A stretch of 64,000 bases of DNA. It comes from CAVWSM01 sp963798505 (GTDB lineage: Bacteria; Actinomycetota; Actinomycetes; Jiangellales; Jiangellaceae). Shown here one piece after another: positions 45,102 to 55,841 of this stretch (its first letter is position 1; each line of letters starts with the position of its first letter). Made by a program: the position numbers and the translations under genes. The stretch covers positions 128,017 through 192,016 of the forward strand of contig CAWCTX010000011.1 in NCBI GenBank assembly GCA_963798505.1, given 5' to 3'. The notes under the pieces were generated by a model. It searched no databases and had not been told where the DNA came from. It saw nothing but the letters and a program-made list of their open reading frames with translations.

Positions 45102-47848
45102 ATGGTCGTCACCGCACACGCGGGGGGTTTGCTCGGCAGGCAACGCGAGCGCGCGGTGCTCGAGCGGCTGCTGGATACCGCGCGGGACGGTCACGGCGCC
45201 GTGCTCGTCGTGCACGGAGACCCCGGCGTCGGCAAGACCGCGCTACTCCAGTACGCGGTCGAGGCGGGCGAGGGTTTTCGCGTCGTTCGGACCGCGGGCG
45301 TCGAAGGGGAGATGGAGCTCGACTACGCAGCGTTACAACAACTCTGCTCGCCGATCATGGGATTCGCCGAACGCCTGCCCGATCCTCAGCGTGACGCGCT
45401 CGACGTTGCGTTCGGCCTCAGCGCGGGACAATGCCTCGAGTCCGTTTCTTGTCGGGCTCGCGGCTCTCGGCCTGCTCTCCGAAGCTGCCGAGCAGCAGCC
45501 GGTGCTGTGCCTGGTCGACGACGCGCAGTGGCTCGACGGCGCATCGGAACGGGCTTTGGCGTTTGTGGCTCGTCGCCTGCTGGCGGAGAGGATCGCGCTC
45601 GCGTTCGCGACGCGTGACGTGGGCGGTGGACTGGCCGGGTTCCCGCAGCTCCGCGTCGATCCGTTGGGCCGTCGGGACGCACGGGCGCTTTTGGAGTCCG
45701 CCCTGGCGGCGCGGCTGGACGAGTCCGTACTTGAGCGGATCGTCGCCGAGACCGGCGGGAATCCGCTCGCGCTTCTGGAGCTCCCGCGCGGGCTTTCGCC
45801 CGCCCAACTCGCGGGCGGCTTCGGCCTTCCTGTGGCGCTGCCGCTCTCCACCGGCATCGAGCAGAGCTTTACGCGGCGACTGGCGCGGCTTCCCAGCGAA
45901 GCGCGACGGTTGCTGCTCCTGGCGGCGGCAGAACCGGTCGGCGACCCTGCGCTCCTATGGCGCGCCGCGCAACAACTTGGGATTCCCGAGACGGCCGCGG
46001 TCGCCCTCGAGTCGGAAGGCTTGTTGATGGTGGACGGTGCGGTGGTGTTCCGGCATCCGCTCGTGCGCTCGGCGGTGTACGGTGCGGCCGAGCCGAACGA
46101 GCGTCGCGAGGTTCACCGTGCGCTGGCGGACGCAACCGATCCGAGGATCGACCCGGATCGACGCGCGTGGCACCGTGCGCAGGCGGCGTTCATGCCCGAC
46201 GAACAGGTGGCCGGCGAGCTCGAGCACTCGGCCGCGCGGGCGCAGGCGCGTGGCGGCTTCGCCGCTGCCGCCGCCTTCCTCGAACGCGCTGCGATGTTGA
46301 CCCCCGCCCCAGCTCGGCGTGCGCAACGCGCGCTGGTCGCGGCTCAGACGAAGTTCCGGGCTGGTGCGCTCGACGATGCGCTCGGTCTGCTCTCGTCAGC
46401 AGAGGTCGGCGCGCTCGACGAGCTCGATCGCGCGCGGGTCGACTTGCTACGCGCGCAGATCGCGTTCGCCTCAACGCACGGCAGAGATGCGCCTAGGCTG
46501 CTGCTCCGCGCCGCCCGCCGACTTACGCCACTATCACAGACGCTCGCCTGTGAGACTTATCTCGAGGCGCTGTCGGCGGCGCTGTTCGCGGGACGGCTGG
46601 CGGCGCCGGGCGCACGCGCGATCGACGTGGCGCTGGCCGCGAAGGCCGGCGCCCAGGCCGCGCGTCCTCAGCGGCCCCGAGCTGTGGCTCGACGGACTCG
46701 CGACGCTGTTCACCGACAGCTACGAGGCGGCCATTCCGATCCTTCGCCGGGCGCACAGGGGGTTCGACGGTGGCGACATGCCCGCGGGTGAGCAAGTGCG
46801 TTGGAAGTGGCTCGCGACCGTCTTGTCCATCCACATGTGGGAAGACGTCCGCTGGCAAGCGATCTCCGAAGCGCACGTGCAGATCGCTCGGGAGACCGGT
46901 GCGCTCGGCGAGCTCCCGCTCGCGTTGAGCCAGCGTGTCTACGCGCATCTGTTCGCGGGCGAGCTGACGACCGCGGCGTCGCTCGTCGAGGAGATCCGGG
47001 CGGCGACCGAGGCGACAGGCAGCACCCTCGCGCCGTACGGTGCGGTGGGCCTCGTCGCGCTACGCGGCCGAGAGCCCGAGGCGGTCTCGCTCATCGAGGA
47101 AAGCCGTAGGGAAGTGGCGCGGCGAGGTGAGGGAATCGGGCTCTCGGTGCTCGACTGGGCTCAGGCGGTGCTGTTTAACGGCCTCGGCCGCTACGAGGAG
47201 GCCCGCGACGCCGCGCTTCGGGTCGCCGAGTATCCGCACGACCTCAGCACCTCGAACTGGTCGATGGTCGAGTTGATCGAGGCTGCGGTCCGAGCCGGAA
47301 CACCCGAACTGGCCGCGGGCGCTCGCTCGCGTCTCGCGGAGATGGCCCGGGTGAGCGGGACGGACTGGGCCCTCGGGATCGCGGCGCGCTCGGAGGCGCT
47401 CTTGGTGGAAGATCAGCGGGCCGAGAAGCTCTATCTCGAGGCGGTCGACCGACTCGGTCGAACTCGGATTGCCGTCGATCTCGCTCGCGCTCACCTCCTC
47501 TTCGGCGAGTGGCTGAGACGTCAACGCCGACGCCTTGAGGCACGCGGTCAATTGCGGACGGCGCATGACCTGTTCTCCGAATTCGGCATGGAGGCGTTCG
47601 GCGAGCGCGCACGCGTCGAGTTGGAAGCGACCGGCGAGCATGCTCGCAGACGCAGCGTCGACAGCCGCGGTCAACTGACGCCGCAGGAGGCACAGATCTC
47701 GCGCCTTGTGGCGCAGGGAAACACGAACCGAGAGGTCGCCGCTCAACTGTTCATCAGTCCGAGCACGGTCGAGTACCACCTGCGCAAGGCGTTCCGCAAG
47801 CTCGGCGTCAAGTCGCGTACGCAGCTCGCGAACCACTTGCGGGATTAG
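45102..47848 (+). pseudogene. LAL-type (large ATP-binding LuxR) regulator 1, two frameshifts
   Basis: About 915 residues. Walker A VHGDPGVGKTALLQ near residue 37. Walker B CLVDDAQWLDGAS follows the first frame change (near 45435). A TPR-rich middle is interrupted by a second change near 46665. The C-terminal LuxR helix-turn-helix is LTPQEAQISRLVAQGNTNREVAAQLF (47677-47755). ATP-dependent sensor-activator of the MalT/LAL class. Divergent from the MBL operon and followed by a paralogue. Confidence 0.8.
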
Positions 47849-48078
47849 GAATCAGCGGTCGGGAGCCAGGCGCACAGCGGTGTCGCCCGCGCCGGCCAAG
47901 CTGCAGGGGGGCTATCCGTCGTGTCCGACGATCATGTCGCTGATCACGGGTGTTCTCCTTCTCGGCTGCGACGATGGGCCGACAGGGCCTCGCTTGGGTC
48001 GTTCGATTGAACTCATCGACATCCTGCTTGGGCCAGCGGCATGGGCGACTACCGGCGGGTAGCGTTGCCGCGGAGGAG

Positions 48079-50850
48079 ATGCATGTGGCTAGCCCTCGCG
48101 CTGATTCGCGACTCGCCGGGCTTCTCGGCCGAGACGACGAGCTGGCTCAGGTTTACGGCCTGATCGATGCGGTCGGCCAGCGCGGCGGCGCGCTGGTCGT
48201 GCGCGGCGAGGCCGGGATCGGAAAGTCCGCGCTGCTCGAGGCCGCGGCGGTGCGAGCACGCGAGCGGGACGTGACGGTGGCGTCGGCGACGGGGATGCCG
48301 TCTGAGGCGAGATTCGCCTATGCAGGGCTGCATCAGCTGCTGCTTCCTTTTCTCGGGACGCGTGACCGACTGCCCCTGCCGCAGCGCCGCGCCCTCGAGA
48401 CGGCGATCGGCCTTGCGGACGGCGATGCCCCAGATCCGTTCCTGGTTGGGCTGGCGGCCCTCGGGTTGTTGACGGAACCCGAGGCGAAGAGGCCGCTGCT
48501 CTTCCTCGTCGAGGACGCGCAGTGGCTCGACGTGTCGTCGTCGGAGGTGCTCGGCTTCGTCGCGCGGCGGCTCGAGCTCGAGCCGGTGATCGTGCTCTTC
48601 GCCGTGCGGGACGGAATTGCGAGCGTTGTCGATCAGTCCGGGCTGCCCGAGCTCCACCTCGGCGGTCTCGACGACGAGTCGGCGAAAGCGCTCCTAGAGC
48701 TGACGGCGCCAGGTCTGGCGCCACATCTCAAGGTGCGAATCCTTGACGAAGCCGTCGGAAATCCGCTTGCGCTGATCGAGCTTCCGGCCGCGGCGGCGAG
48801 CCTGGATGGAGCGGAACCAGCCGACGCCCTCCCGCTCCCGACGCGCCTCGAGCAGGCGTTCGCGGCGAGACTCGTTGGTGTCGACTCCGATACCCGCCGT
48901 TTGCTCCTGCTCGCCGCACTGGAGGACGGCGACCTTCCCGAGCTTGCGCGCGACCCGGCCTGGGCACCCGCGGTGGCCGCCGGACTCGGGACCGTCGACA
49001 GCGGCACGTTTCGGTTCCGGCATCCTCTGATCCGGTCGGCGGTGGCACAGGCCGCGACGTCGGAGGAGCGCCGGCGAGCGCATAAGACGCTCGCCGAGGC
49101 ACTCGAGAACGAGCCGGACCGCGCCGTGTGGCATCGGGCCGCCGTCGCGGCAGCGGGGCCTGACGAGGAGGTCGCGAAGGACCTGGACGCCGCCGCCGAG
49201 CGAGCACGGCTTCGCGGCGGGCGCGACGTCGCGCTGACGGCGCTCGAACGGGCGGCGGAGCTCTCCGTCGATCGAGGGGCGCGGGCGTTGCGTCTGTTCC
49301 GCGCCGGTGAGCTCGCGTTCGAGCTCGGCCGCCCGACCGACAGCGCACGGCTGCTGAGGGCCGCGCAGCGGCTCGGCCTTCCTCCGCAAGAGCGCGCGCT
49401 GGCGTCCTTTGACGTCGAGTCACTCGAGCCGACGTGGTCCGGTACGGCCACGGTTCGAAGCTTCGCCCGCATCGCGCAGGAGCTCGCCGATGCGGGGCAT
49501 GAGGATCAGGCGCTCCAGACGCTCAACGCGATCGCTCTTCGCGCCCACTGGGAGAACCTCGACATCCAGACGCGGCGAGATGTCGCGGAGATCACTGAGC
49601 AGCTCGCGGGCGCACCGGACGACCCTGTGCGGTTGGCGACGCTGGCGCTGTTCGACCCGGTGGGTCAGGGCGCGGAGGTCCTGCGGCATGTCAGGCGGAC
49701 GGCTCCGCTCGATGTGCCCAAGCCGGAGGCGCAGTTCGAGGTCGCTTCAGCCGCGGCCGCGGTCTGGGCTGACAACCTGGCGCTCCCGTTCCTTCGGGCG
49801 GCCGCCGCCGGCTACCGCGCCGACGGGAGGCTCGCGCTGCTTGCGCAGGCGCTCGTGTTCGAGGCCTGGGCGGAGGTCCGCGAAGGTGCGGCGCGGGTCG
49901 CGATCACCGCAGCGGCCGAGGGTGTGCAGCTGGCCCAGGAGACGCGCCAGGTTCGTTTCGTCGTGGTCGGACAGCTCGCAGAGGCGATTGCAGCGGTCGA
50001 GATGGGTGCGGACGAGCCCGCCGAGCGGCTCATCGGAACGGCCGAGGCGATGCTCCTGCCGCTTGGGGCGAATCCGCTCCTCTCGCTCGTCGCGCTGGCA
50101 CGCGGTCGGCAGGCGCTCGCGCAGGAGCGCTTCGCCGAGGCGTACGCACACTTGCTTCGGATCTTCGATCCGAACGACGCGGCGTACCAAGAGTTTGTCG
50201 GCGGCTGGGTGTTGGCCGACCTCGCCGACGCGGCCCTGCAAGGTGACGGCGACCGCGAGGTGGTGCATCGGTTCCTCCGCGAGTGGGAAGCGGTGGCGAC
50301 GGCAACTGGTGCACCGCACCTGGACGCCCAGCTCAGGTACGCGAATGCGGTTCTCGCCGACGACGGGAACGCAGAACCGCTCTACGCGAGTGCGATGAGC
50401 GCCGGGGCACAGGGCTGGCCGTTCTACGCAGCGCGCGCGCAGCTCGCGAACGGCGCCTGGCTGCGGCGGCAGCACCGTATGCCCGAGTCGCGGGCGCCGC
50501 TACGTGAGGCCGCGCAATCGTTCGAGGCACTCGGCCTCCTCCGCTACGCAGAGCGGGCGCGGCGCGAGCTGCGCGCCTCCGGCGAAGCTCCACGGAGAAG
50601 GGTCCCCGAGGCGTGGGCGCAGCTGACGCCACAGGAGCTCCAGATCGCGCAGCTGGCGGCCGAGGGTTTCTCGAATCGAGAGATCGGCGAGCGCCTCTAC
50701 CTCTCCCACCGCACGGTCGGGTCGCACCTCTATCGGCTCTTCCCCAAGCTCGGCGTCACCTCGCGCACACAACTGCGCAACGTGCTCGGCCCGGCCGCGC
50801 GCCTGACTGAGACGCAACTGCAGTCATCCGACGTAAGCGAAGTGCAGTAG
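48079..50850 (+). CDS. LAL-type LuxR-family regulator 2
   Basis: 923 residues, intact. Walker A VRGEAGIGKSALLEAA near residue 43, Walker B LLFLVEDAQWLDVSS near 140, FRHPLIRSAV near 313, TPR region to about 840, and the LuxR helix-turn-helix LTPQELQIAQLAAEGFSNREIGERLYLSH (50632-50715). ATG at 48079 with a strong GGAGGA RBS. Same architecture as the gene before it, so a tandem duplication; 230 bp between them hold nothing recognisable. Confidence 0.9.
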   Translation: MHVASPRADSRLAGLLGRDDELAQVYGLIDAVGQRGGALVVRGEAGIGKSALLEAAAVRARERDVTVASATGMPSEARFAYAGLHQLLLPFLGTRDRLPLPQRRALETAIGLADGDAPDPFLVGLAALGLLTEPEAKRPLLFLVEDAQWLDVSSSEVLGFVARRLELEPVIVLFAVRDGIASVVDQSGLPELHLGGLDDESAKALLELTAPGLAPHLKVRILDEAVGNPLALIELPAAAASLDGAEPADALPLPTRLEQAFAARLVGVDSDTRRLLLLAALEDGDLPELARDPAWAPAVAAGLGTVDSGTFRFRHPLIRSAVAQAATSEERRRAHKTLAEALENEPDRAVWHRAAVAAAGPDEEVAKDLDAAAERARLRGGRDVALTALERAAELSVDRGARALRLFRAGELAFELGRPTDSARLLRAAQRLGLPPQERALASFDVESLEPTWSGTATVRSFARIAQELADAGHEDQALQTLNAIALRAHWENLDIQTRRDVAEITEQLAGAPDDPVRLATLALFDPVGQGAEVLRHVRRTAPLDVPKPEAQFEVASAAAAVWADNLALPFLRAAAAGYRADGRLALLAQALVFEAWAEVREGAARVAITAAAEGVQLAQETRQVRFVVVGQLAEAIAAVEMGADEPAERLIGTAEAMLLPLGANPLLSLVALARGRQALAQERFAEAYAHLLRIFDPNDAAYQEFVGGWVLADLADAALQGDGDREVVHRFLREWEAVATATGAPHLDAQLRYANAVLADDGNAEPLYASAMSAGAQGWPFYAARAQLANGAWLRRQHRMPESRAPLREAAQSFEALGLLRYAERARRELRASGEAPRRRVPEAWAQLTPQELQIAQLAAEGFSNREIGERLYLSHRTVGSHLYRLFPKLGVTSRTQLRNVLGPAARLTETQLQSSDVSEVQ

Positions 50851-50904
50851 CCGGGCCTAGCGTCGGGCAGCGTCCCCTCAGCTCGACCGGAAGACGTTGC
50901 CGCC

Positions 50905-51615
50905 ATGAGCGAACGCCCGAACATCGTTCTCGTCCACGGAGCCTGGGCCGACGGCTCCTGCTGGAGCGGCGTCGTCGAGCGCCTGCAGACCCAGGGCTTT
51001 CAGGTGTGGGCGCCGCAGTTTCCGCTCACGTCACTTGCCGATGACGTCGCGCGACTCCGGCAGGTGCTCGAGTTCCAGGCCGGCCCAACTATCGTCGCTG
51101 GCCACTCTTACGGCGGGCAGATCATGACGGCGCTGGGCGACGAGGCCCCCAATGTCGTCGGTCTGGTCTACATCGCGGCGTTCGGGCTCGACGAGGGTGA
51201 GTCCCTCAGCGCGCTCCTGTCGGGCGGGCCGCCCACGCCGGCGCTCGCTCATGTGTTCACGGACTCTCGAGGCTTCGGCTGGCTATCGGAGGACGACTTC
51301 GTCAATCACTTCGCGGCCGACGTCGACCCGACCTGGGCTCGCATGATGTACGCGGTGCAGCAGCCGCTCGCGCTGTCGGCCTTCGCGCAGGTGATGGCCG
51401 TGCCGGCCTGGAAATCGCTGCCGTGCTGGTACCTGGTCGCCCAGTACGACGAGGCGATCCCGCCCGACGCCGAGCGACAGTTCGCGCAGCGGATGGGCGC
51501 GACGACGATCGAGATCCCGTCGAGCCACGTCGCGATGGTCTCCCATCCTGTCGAGGTCACCGACCTGGTCGAGAAGGCGGCAGTTGCGGTCAGGGCCGCC
51601 GCTGCCGCCCGCTGA
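50905..51615 (+). CDS. Alpha/beta hydrolase (esterase-like)
   Basis: 236 residues. IVLVHGAWADGSCWSGV (oxyanion), IVAGHSYGGQIMTAL (nucleophile Ser near residue 64), and IPSSHVAMVSHPVEV (catalytic His near 210). Intact paralogue of the frame-broken gene at 35904. Lies 55 bp after LAL regulator 2 and may be a target or a co-transcribed partner. Confidence 0.9.
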   Translation: MSERPNIVLVHGAWADGSCWSGVVERLQTQGFQVWAPQFPLTSLADDVARLRQVLEFQAGPTIVAGHSYGGQIMTALGDEAPNVVGLVYIAAFGLDEGESLSALLSGGPPTPALAHVFTDSRGFGWLSEDDFVNHFAADVDPTWARMMYAVQQPLALSAFAQVMAVPAWKSLPCWYLVAQYDEAIPPDAERQFAQRMGATTIEIPSSHVAMVSHPVEVTDLVEKAAVAVRAAAAAR

Positions 51616-51642
51616 CGCGTGGACGTGAAGGGATTTGTCCAA

Positions 51643-51750
51643 ATGGCAATCAGAGGAAGAACAGACACGGCCAACACCAATGAGTACGTCGACGCTTCGA
51701 TCCGAAGGGTCACGGCCGACAACGCGATCGAGTACGCGTACCGCGACCTC
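51643..51750 (+). pseudogene. N-terminal remnant of an alpha/beta hydrolase
   Basis: ANTNEYVDASIRRVTADNAI then EYAYRDL is the usual beginning of haloalkane dehalogenase/epoxide-hydrolase-like proteins (TxxNGVEYAYRD). It stops after about 30 residues, and the MBL gene starts 15 bp later. Confidence 0.45.
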
Positions 51751-51764
51751 GAGAGGAGTGTCCG

Positions 51765-52626
51765 ATGCCTGCCTCGCTTCAGCTTGAAGTCTTCAACACC
51801 GGTTATGCATTGATCCCAAGCGCGATCCCGGTCTGGCCCGAGGGCTGGCAGGCAACGTGGCCAGCCACCACTGCAACGCTTGTCTCAGGTGATCGGGACG
51901 CGATCCTTGTCGACTCGTTCATGACGCGGGACGAATCGAAACGGCTCGCCGAAGGGGTTCTCGCGACTGGGAAGACGCTGACTCGGATCTACATCACCCA
52001 TGGTCACGCCGATCACTTCTTCGGGCTGAACACTGTCCTCGAGACCTTCCCGGACGCGCAGGCGGTCACGCTCCCCGAGATCATCCCGTTCCTCAAGGAG
52101 CAGACCACGCCGGACTGGATGAAGATCTGGGATCGCATCTTCCCCGGGCAGCTCTTCCACAAGCCCATGGTGCCGGTCGCGCTCGAAGATCGTGAGCTGA
52201 CAGTTGAAGGCCACACGCTCCTGCCGATCAACTTCGGTCAGAGCGACGTGCCCGACTCGACCGCCGTGCACATCCCGGAGCTCGACACGCTGATCGCAGG
52301 CGACATTGTCTACAACGACATCCACCCGTGGATGTTCCGGTCCGACCACGACCACCGGATGGCGTGGATCGAGACGCTCGGCGATGATCGAGGACCTTCG
52401 CCCGAAGACGATCATCGCCGGCCACAGCGACCCCGATGCACCAGACAACGACGGGTCGCGCATTCTGGGCCAGACCCGCCAATACATCCGCGACTTCGAC
52501 GACGCCGTCTCCGAATGCTCCTCCGGCCAGGAGGTCGTCTCGAAGATGACGGAGAAGTACCCCAAGCTCGGGAACCCGTACACGCTGTGGCTCGCTGCCT
52601 ACACCCAGCCGTACGGAGGCTCCTGA
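51765..52626 (+). pseudogene. Metallo-beta-lactamase-fold hydrolase 2, one frameshift
   Basis: About 287 residues. THGHADHFFG near residue 76 is the metal motif; LIAGDIVYNDIHPWM near 180 gives the bridging Asp. The frame shifts once near 52385 (IETLGD to MIEDLRPKTIIAGH), then reads to the stop at 52626. It overlaps the tautomerase ATG. Related to the QH-AmDH/PNGM-like MBL hydrolases; substrate unknown. Confidence 0.78.
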
Positions 52627-53059
52627 TGCCGATGATCGACGTCTACGCCAAGGAAGGGACCTTCAAGAGCAAGCACGCGCTTGCACAGGATCTCGCGAGG
52701 GCGGTAATGCGGTGGGAGCAGGTCCCCGAGCTCCCGCTGTTCTTCGACAACACCGCAGCGTTCGTCCACGACCTTCCTGCCGAGGCGATCTCGAACGCCG
52801 CGGGCGACAACAGCTATGTTCGCGTCCAGGTGCTGACTCCGATCAACGTGCTCGACCGCGACAAACAGCTGGGTGTCGTCCAAGAGCTGACCGAGATCGT
52901 TTCTACGGCGGCTGGCGACCCAAGTCTCCGTGACCGCACCTGGGTGTTGATCACCGAGTCCCCGAAGGGGGCTGGGGCATCAGCGGTCACGCGAACACAA
53001 ACGCAGACATCGCCGACGCTGCACGAGCCGCGCTCTCTGAGCAAGGCCGAGCCCCCTGA
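52626..53059 (+). pseudogene. Tautomerase-family protein (4-OT/MIF-like), one frameshift
   Basis: About 144 residues. Starts MPMIDVYAKEGTF; VRVQVLTPINVLDRDKQLGVV and WVLITESPKGGWGISGHANT close the domain. A G-run at about 52965-52972 shifts the frame right at ESPKG; in the corrected frame it ends at a TGA at 53057-53059. The catalytic N-terminal Pro is Pro2. TGATG overlap with the following esterase. Confidence 0.72.
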
Positions 53060-53765
53060 TGAAGGCGGCCACCCCTTGACCGGCGCGGAAACGCACATGA
53101 TCGTCCTGCCCGGCGGAGGCTACGCCGAGCACGCGGCCCACGAGGGCGAGCCCATTGAGCGTTGGCTGCAAAGCCTGGGACTCGCAGCGAGCGTGTTCCG
53201 CTACCCACTGATGGTGCGCCACCCCCAGCCACTGACCGCGTTGCGCGGCGAGATTCGCCGGCAGCGGGACGCCGGCTCAGCGCGCATCGGCCTGATCGGC
53301 TTCTCCGCCGGCGGCCATCTCGCGGGTCTGGCTGCGCTTGCCAGTGACGCCGAACAAGATGAGGTGGTCGATTTCTGTGTTCTCGCCTATCCGATCACGT
53401 CGATGGAGACCGAGACCTACCGCCCGTCGCGCCTGATCCTGTTGGGCGATGACGCGACACCGGACCTGCGGCGTGCGACCTCGCTGGACGCGCTGGTGAC
53501 GCACTCGTCGCCGCCGTTCTTCGTCTGGCACACCGCGGAGGACGCCTACGTCCCGCCAGAGCACACCTACCGTCTCGCCGCCTCGCTCGCGGCTCACAAC
53601 GTTCCACACGCCGTCCATGTCTTCGCCCATGGCCCACACAGCCTCGGCTTGGCAAACGGCGCCGGCGATTCCGCGGCTTGGACGGCTCTCGCGGCGTCGT
53701 GGATCACAGAACAAAGCACCAGTCACGAGGCGACTGTCGCAAGCGAAGGAGCCGAGATGTCATGA
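53059..53765 (+). pseudogene. Alpha/beta hydrolase / acetyl-xylan-esterase-like protein, likely one frameshift at the start
   Basis: About 235 residues. MIVLPGGGYAEHAAHEGEPIE gives the oxyanion GGGY motif, LIGFSAGGHLAGLAAL the nucleophile Ser, VWHTAEDAYVPPE the acid, and FAHGPHSLGLA the His. ATG at 53059 reaches this frame only if one C is restored near 53073; otherwise a TTG at 53077 starts it. Because of the upstream indel, the tautomerase frame reads straight into this gene, making an artificial fusion. Confidence 0.72.
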
Positions 53766-53847
53766 AGCTCGCACCTGGTCTCATCTGTCCAAGCAGAGGG
53801 CTGCACAGTTCCACCGTGGCGCGGACGTACCTGAGTGTCCTGCGTCA

Positions 53848-53925
53848 ATGCAATTCCGCTCCATCGACAGCCTTCAGATCCGTTACGCGATAGTGCCGTC
53901 GAAGCCGGCAGTGTCCGACGACGTT
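53848..53925 (+). pseudogene. N-terminal remnant of an alpha/beta hydrolase
   Basis: MQFRSIDSLQIRYAIVPSKP looks like the first strand of an alpha/beta hydrolase. The frame loses family similarity after about 25 residues, and the LtrA gene starts 33 bp later. Confidence 0.35.
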
Positions 53926-53957
53926 CGCCCAGGTGACGCGCGGCGGTCGAGGGAACG

Positions 53958-54470
53958 GTGACCACCAGCACGCCAAGCACGCGCGGCCATGGGCTGCGCG
54001 TCATGTCGGGCCGCGATCCGCTGGAGGAGAATCGCTCCGCCACACCACTGGAACTGCTCTTCGACCTGACGTTCGTCGTGGCGTTCGGAGCTGCAAGCAA
54101 CGAGTTCGCCCATCTCCTCTATGAAAGGCATTACGGGGCGGCCCTTGCCGCGTTCACCCTCGGGATCTTCGCCATCGTGTGGGCGTGGATCAACTACTCG
54201 TGGTTCGCGTCCGCCTACGACACCGATGACTGGGCGTTCCGGCTGGCCACGATGGTGATCATGGTCGGGGCCGTCATCCTCGCACTCGGCCTACCTCGGC
54301 TGTTCCACTCGATCGACGAGGGTGGGTACGTCGACAACGGCGTCATCGTGCTCGGCTATGTCGTGATGCGCGTGGCCATGACCTTCCTGTGGCTGCGTGC
54401 CGCAAGGCCACCCAGCGGGTGCCCACGCCACACGCGGGCGCCAACAGAGATGCCCACAACGCCACCGTAG
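53958..54470 (+). pseudogene. Low temperature requirement protein A (LtrA), N-terminal part only
   Basis: 170 residues where the family has about 380-400. ATPLELLFDLTFVVAFG near residue 28 and WAWINYSWFASAYDTDDWAFRL (54181-54245) are LtrA signatures, with four membrane segments. After WLRAARP the frame turns Pro/Thr/Arg-rich and stops; the other eight or so membrane segments are missing. Start GTG at 53958. Confidence 0.75.
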
Positions 54471-54648
54471 GTGTCGAGACGCCACTGCGATTGCGGGCGC
54501 CGACGACCGCCACCTGAGTTACCGCTCTTACCGCTCTCAGATCGTGAGTGTGGGTCCTACGCTGCCCGGGAAGACCGGGGCTGACGTGCAGGGACGGGGA
54601 TCGGTGCCGCTCTGGTCGGCGGTCGAGGACGGTCTTCGAACGCCGTCA

Positions 54649-55026
54649 TCAGCCGACGTCCAGTTCACCGTTTCGCTCGGTCACCTCGGCACGGCCCAGC
54701 GGCAGGACTGTGGTCAGTAGTCGGTAAGCGAGCCCGAGTCCGGGCACCTTCGCGAAGACCCCTTGCGGTCCTCGGACCATCCGTCCGGTGTGCACGTCGT
54801 ACGCCGACTGATGCCACGGGCAGACCAGGCAACCGTTCTCGTCGATAGTTCCCCCGGCCAGGTCCGCACCGAGGTGCCGACAGCGGCGGGTGACCGCAAA
54901 GTACTCGCCGTTTCGGTTACCGACGGCGTACCGGCCGACACCGACGACGCTGCCGGGCGGCAGGTCATGTACCGAGCTGACCCGCTGTGCGGACATCGCG
55001 CCAACTCCGTCCTGAGGAATCGCCAC
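54649..55026 (-). CDS. Rieske [2Fe-2S] domain protein
   Basis: Up to 125 residues. Cluster motifs CRHLGADLAGG and CPWHQSAYD are complete (CxH-16-CxxH). The tail GPQGVFAKVPGLGLAYRLLTTVLPLGRAEV is typical of stand-alone Rieske ferredoxins in actinobacteria. Start may be at 55026 or the ATG of MSAQRV at 54996. It could serve an oxygenase; none is directly next to it. Confidence 0.85.
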   Translation of the reverse strand: MAIPQDGVGAMSAQRVSSVHDLPPGSVVGVGRYAVGNRNGEYFAVTRRCRHLGADLAGGTIDENGCLVCPWHQSAYDVHTGRMVRGPQGVFAKVPGLGLAYRLLTTVLPLGRAEVTERNGELDVG

Positions 55027-55190
55027 CGCAACCGTACCGATCAGCAGACCTCAATACTCCGCTGCCTGGGTCGGTATGTGCACCCGCGCGAAACGACCGC
55101 CGCGCGATCGCGAACCATCCGGCCATTCCGCTGTCGTGTGGTCTTCCCGATGGCCGCGCGTCCGAGTCCGGTCGGATATCGTCCCGGGCC

Positions 55191-55400
55191 ATGGGCTTCT
55201 TCGGCACCTTCGTCTACAGCAACGGCCGGTGGGCCGACCAGCGCACGCCTGACGAGCATCTGGGCATCGAAATCCACGACAGCGACATCGCGACGATCGA
55301 CTACCGGCCGAGCGGTGTGAGTGGCGGACGGTACAGGCTCGCGGTGGGGTGCTCGAAGTACACGATGCTCGGCGCCGGACAGCGAGCCCCAAGCCACTGA
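55191..55400 (+). CDS. Hypothetical protein, possibly truncated
   Basis: 69 residues starting MGFFGTFVYSNGRWADQRTP. The first 45 residues look like the start of a small beta-rich actinobacterial protein with IEIHDSDIATIDYRP. The last 25 are less regular, so an indel or truncation near 55310 is likely. Family not recognised. Confidence 0.4.
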   Translation: MGFFGTFVYSNGRWADQRTPDEHLGIEIHDSDIATIDYRPSGVSGGRYRLAVGCSKYTMLGAGQRAPSH

Positions 55401-55436
55401 GAGGTCGGCGCGGTCAGCTCGGCGGGAGGATCTTCT

Positions 55437-55835
55437 TCAGTCATGCCATCTGCGGCAGCCAGCGCTCTGCTGGGCGGCTGAGCCGAGCACGTCGATCGAC
55501 TTCATGGCCAGGCCGCAGTGCACGCCGTAGAAGATCCCGATGCTGGCATCACCGCGGTGCAGCTCCATGTTCGCCAGGCCGGCCGCAATCGGGCTCATTG
55601 GTGGGCAGCCGTAGCCTTTGATGCCGTCGGCTACCAGATCGAGCTTGGCCAGATTCTCCACCAACGGGAACGGGAACTCCGCCCGCTCCCAGTAGCCGTT
55701 GACGACCGGCAGGACTTCGCGGTCGACGAACTCCCTGGTGCGCGCCAGGTAGTCGAGCTCTGAGTCCGTCAGCTGCTCTGCGATCAGGAAGTAGTCCGTG
55801 CCGCGGGCCCGCCCGATGTCGTCGGTTCTCATCAA
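55437..55835 (-). pseudogene. Acyl-CoA dehydrogenase, N-terminal fragment
   Basis: About 132 of some 390 residues. TDSELDYLARTREFVDREVLPVVNGYWERAEFP-like opening (55665-55765) and GYGCPPMSPIAAGLANMELH-like region (55560-55620) resemble glutaryl-CoA-dehydrogenase-type FadE. The end should read GSAEQQERWLPQMA; it is frame-shifted and stops, and the active-site half is gone. Last gene of the PhaC operon. Confidence 0.7.
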
Positions 55836-55841
55836 CCCCTC

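Noticed and set aside
51765..53765. 666-residue MBL-tautomerase-esterase fusion protein
   Set aside because: Each domain's correct end or start lies in another frame; the continuity is produced by three indels.
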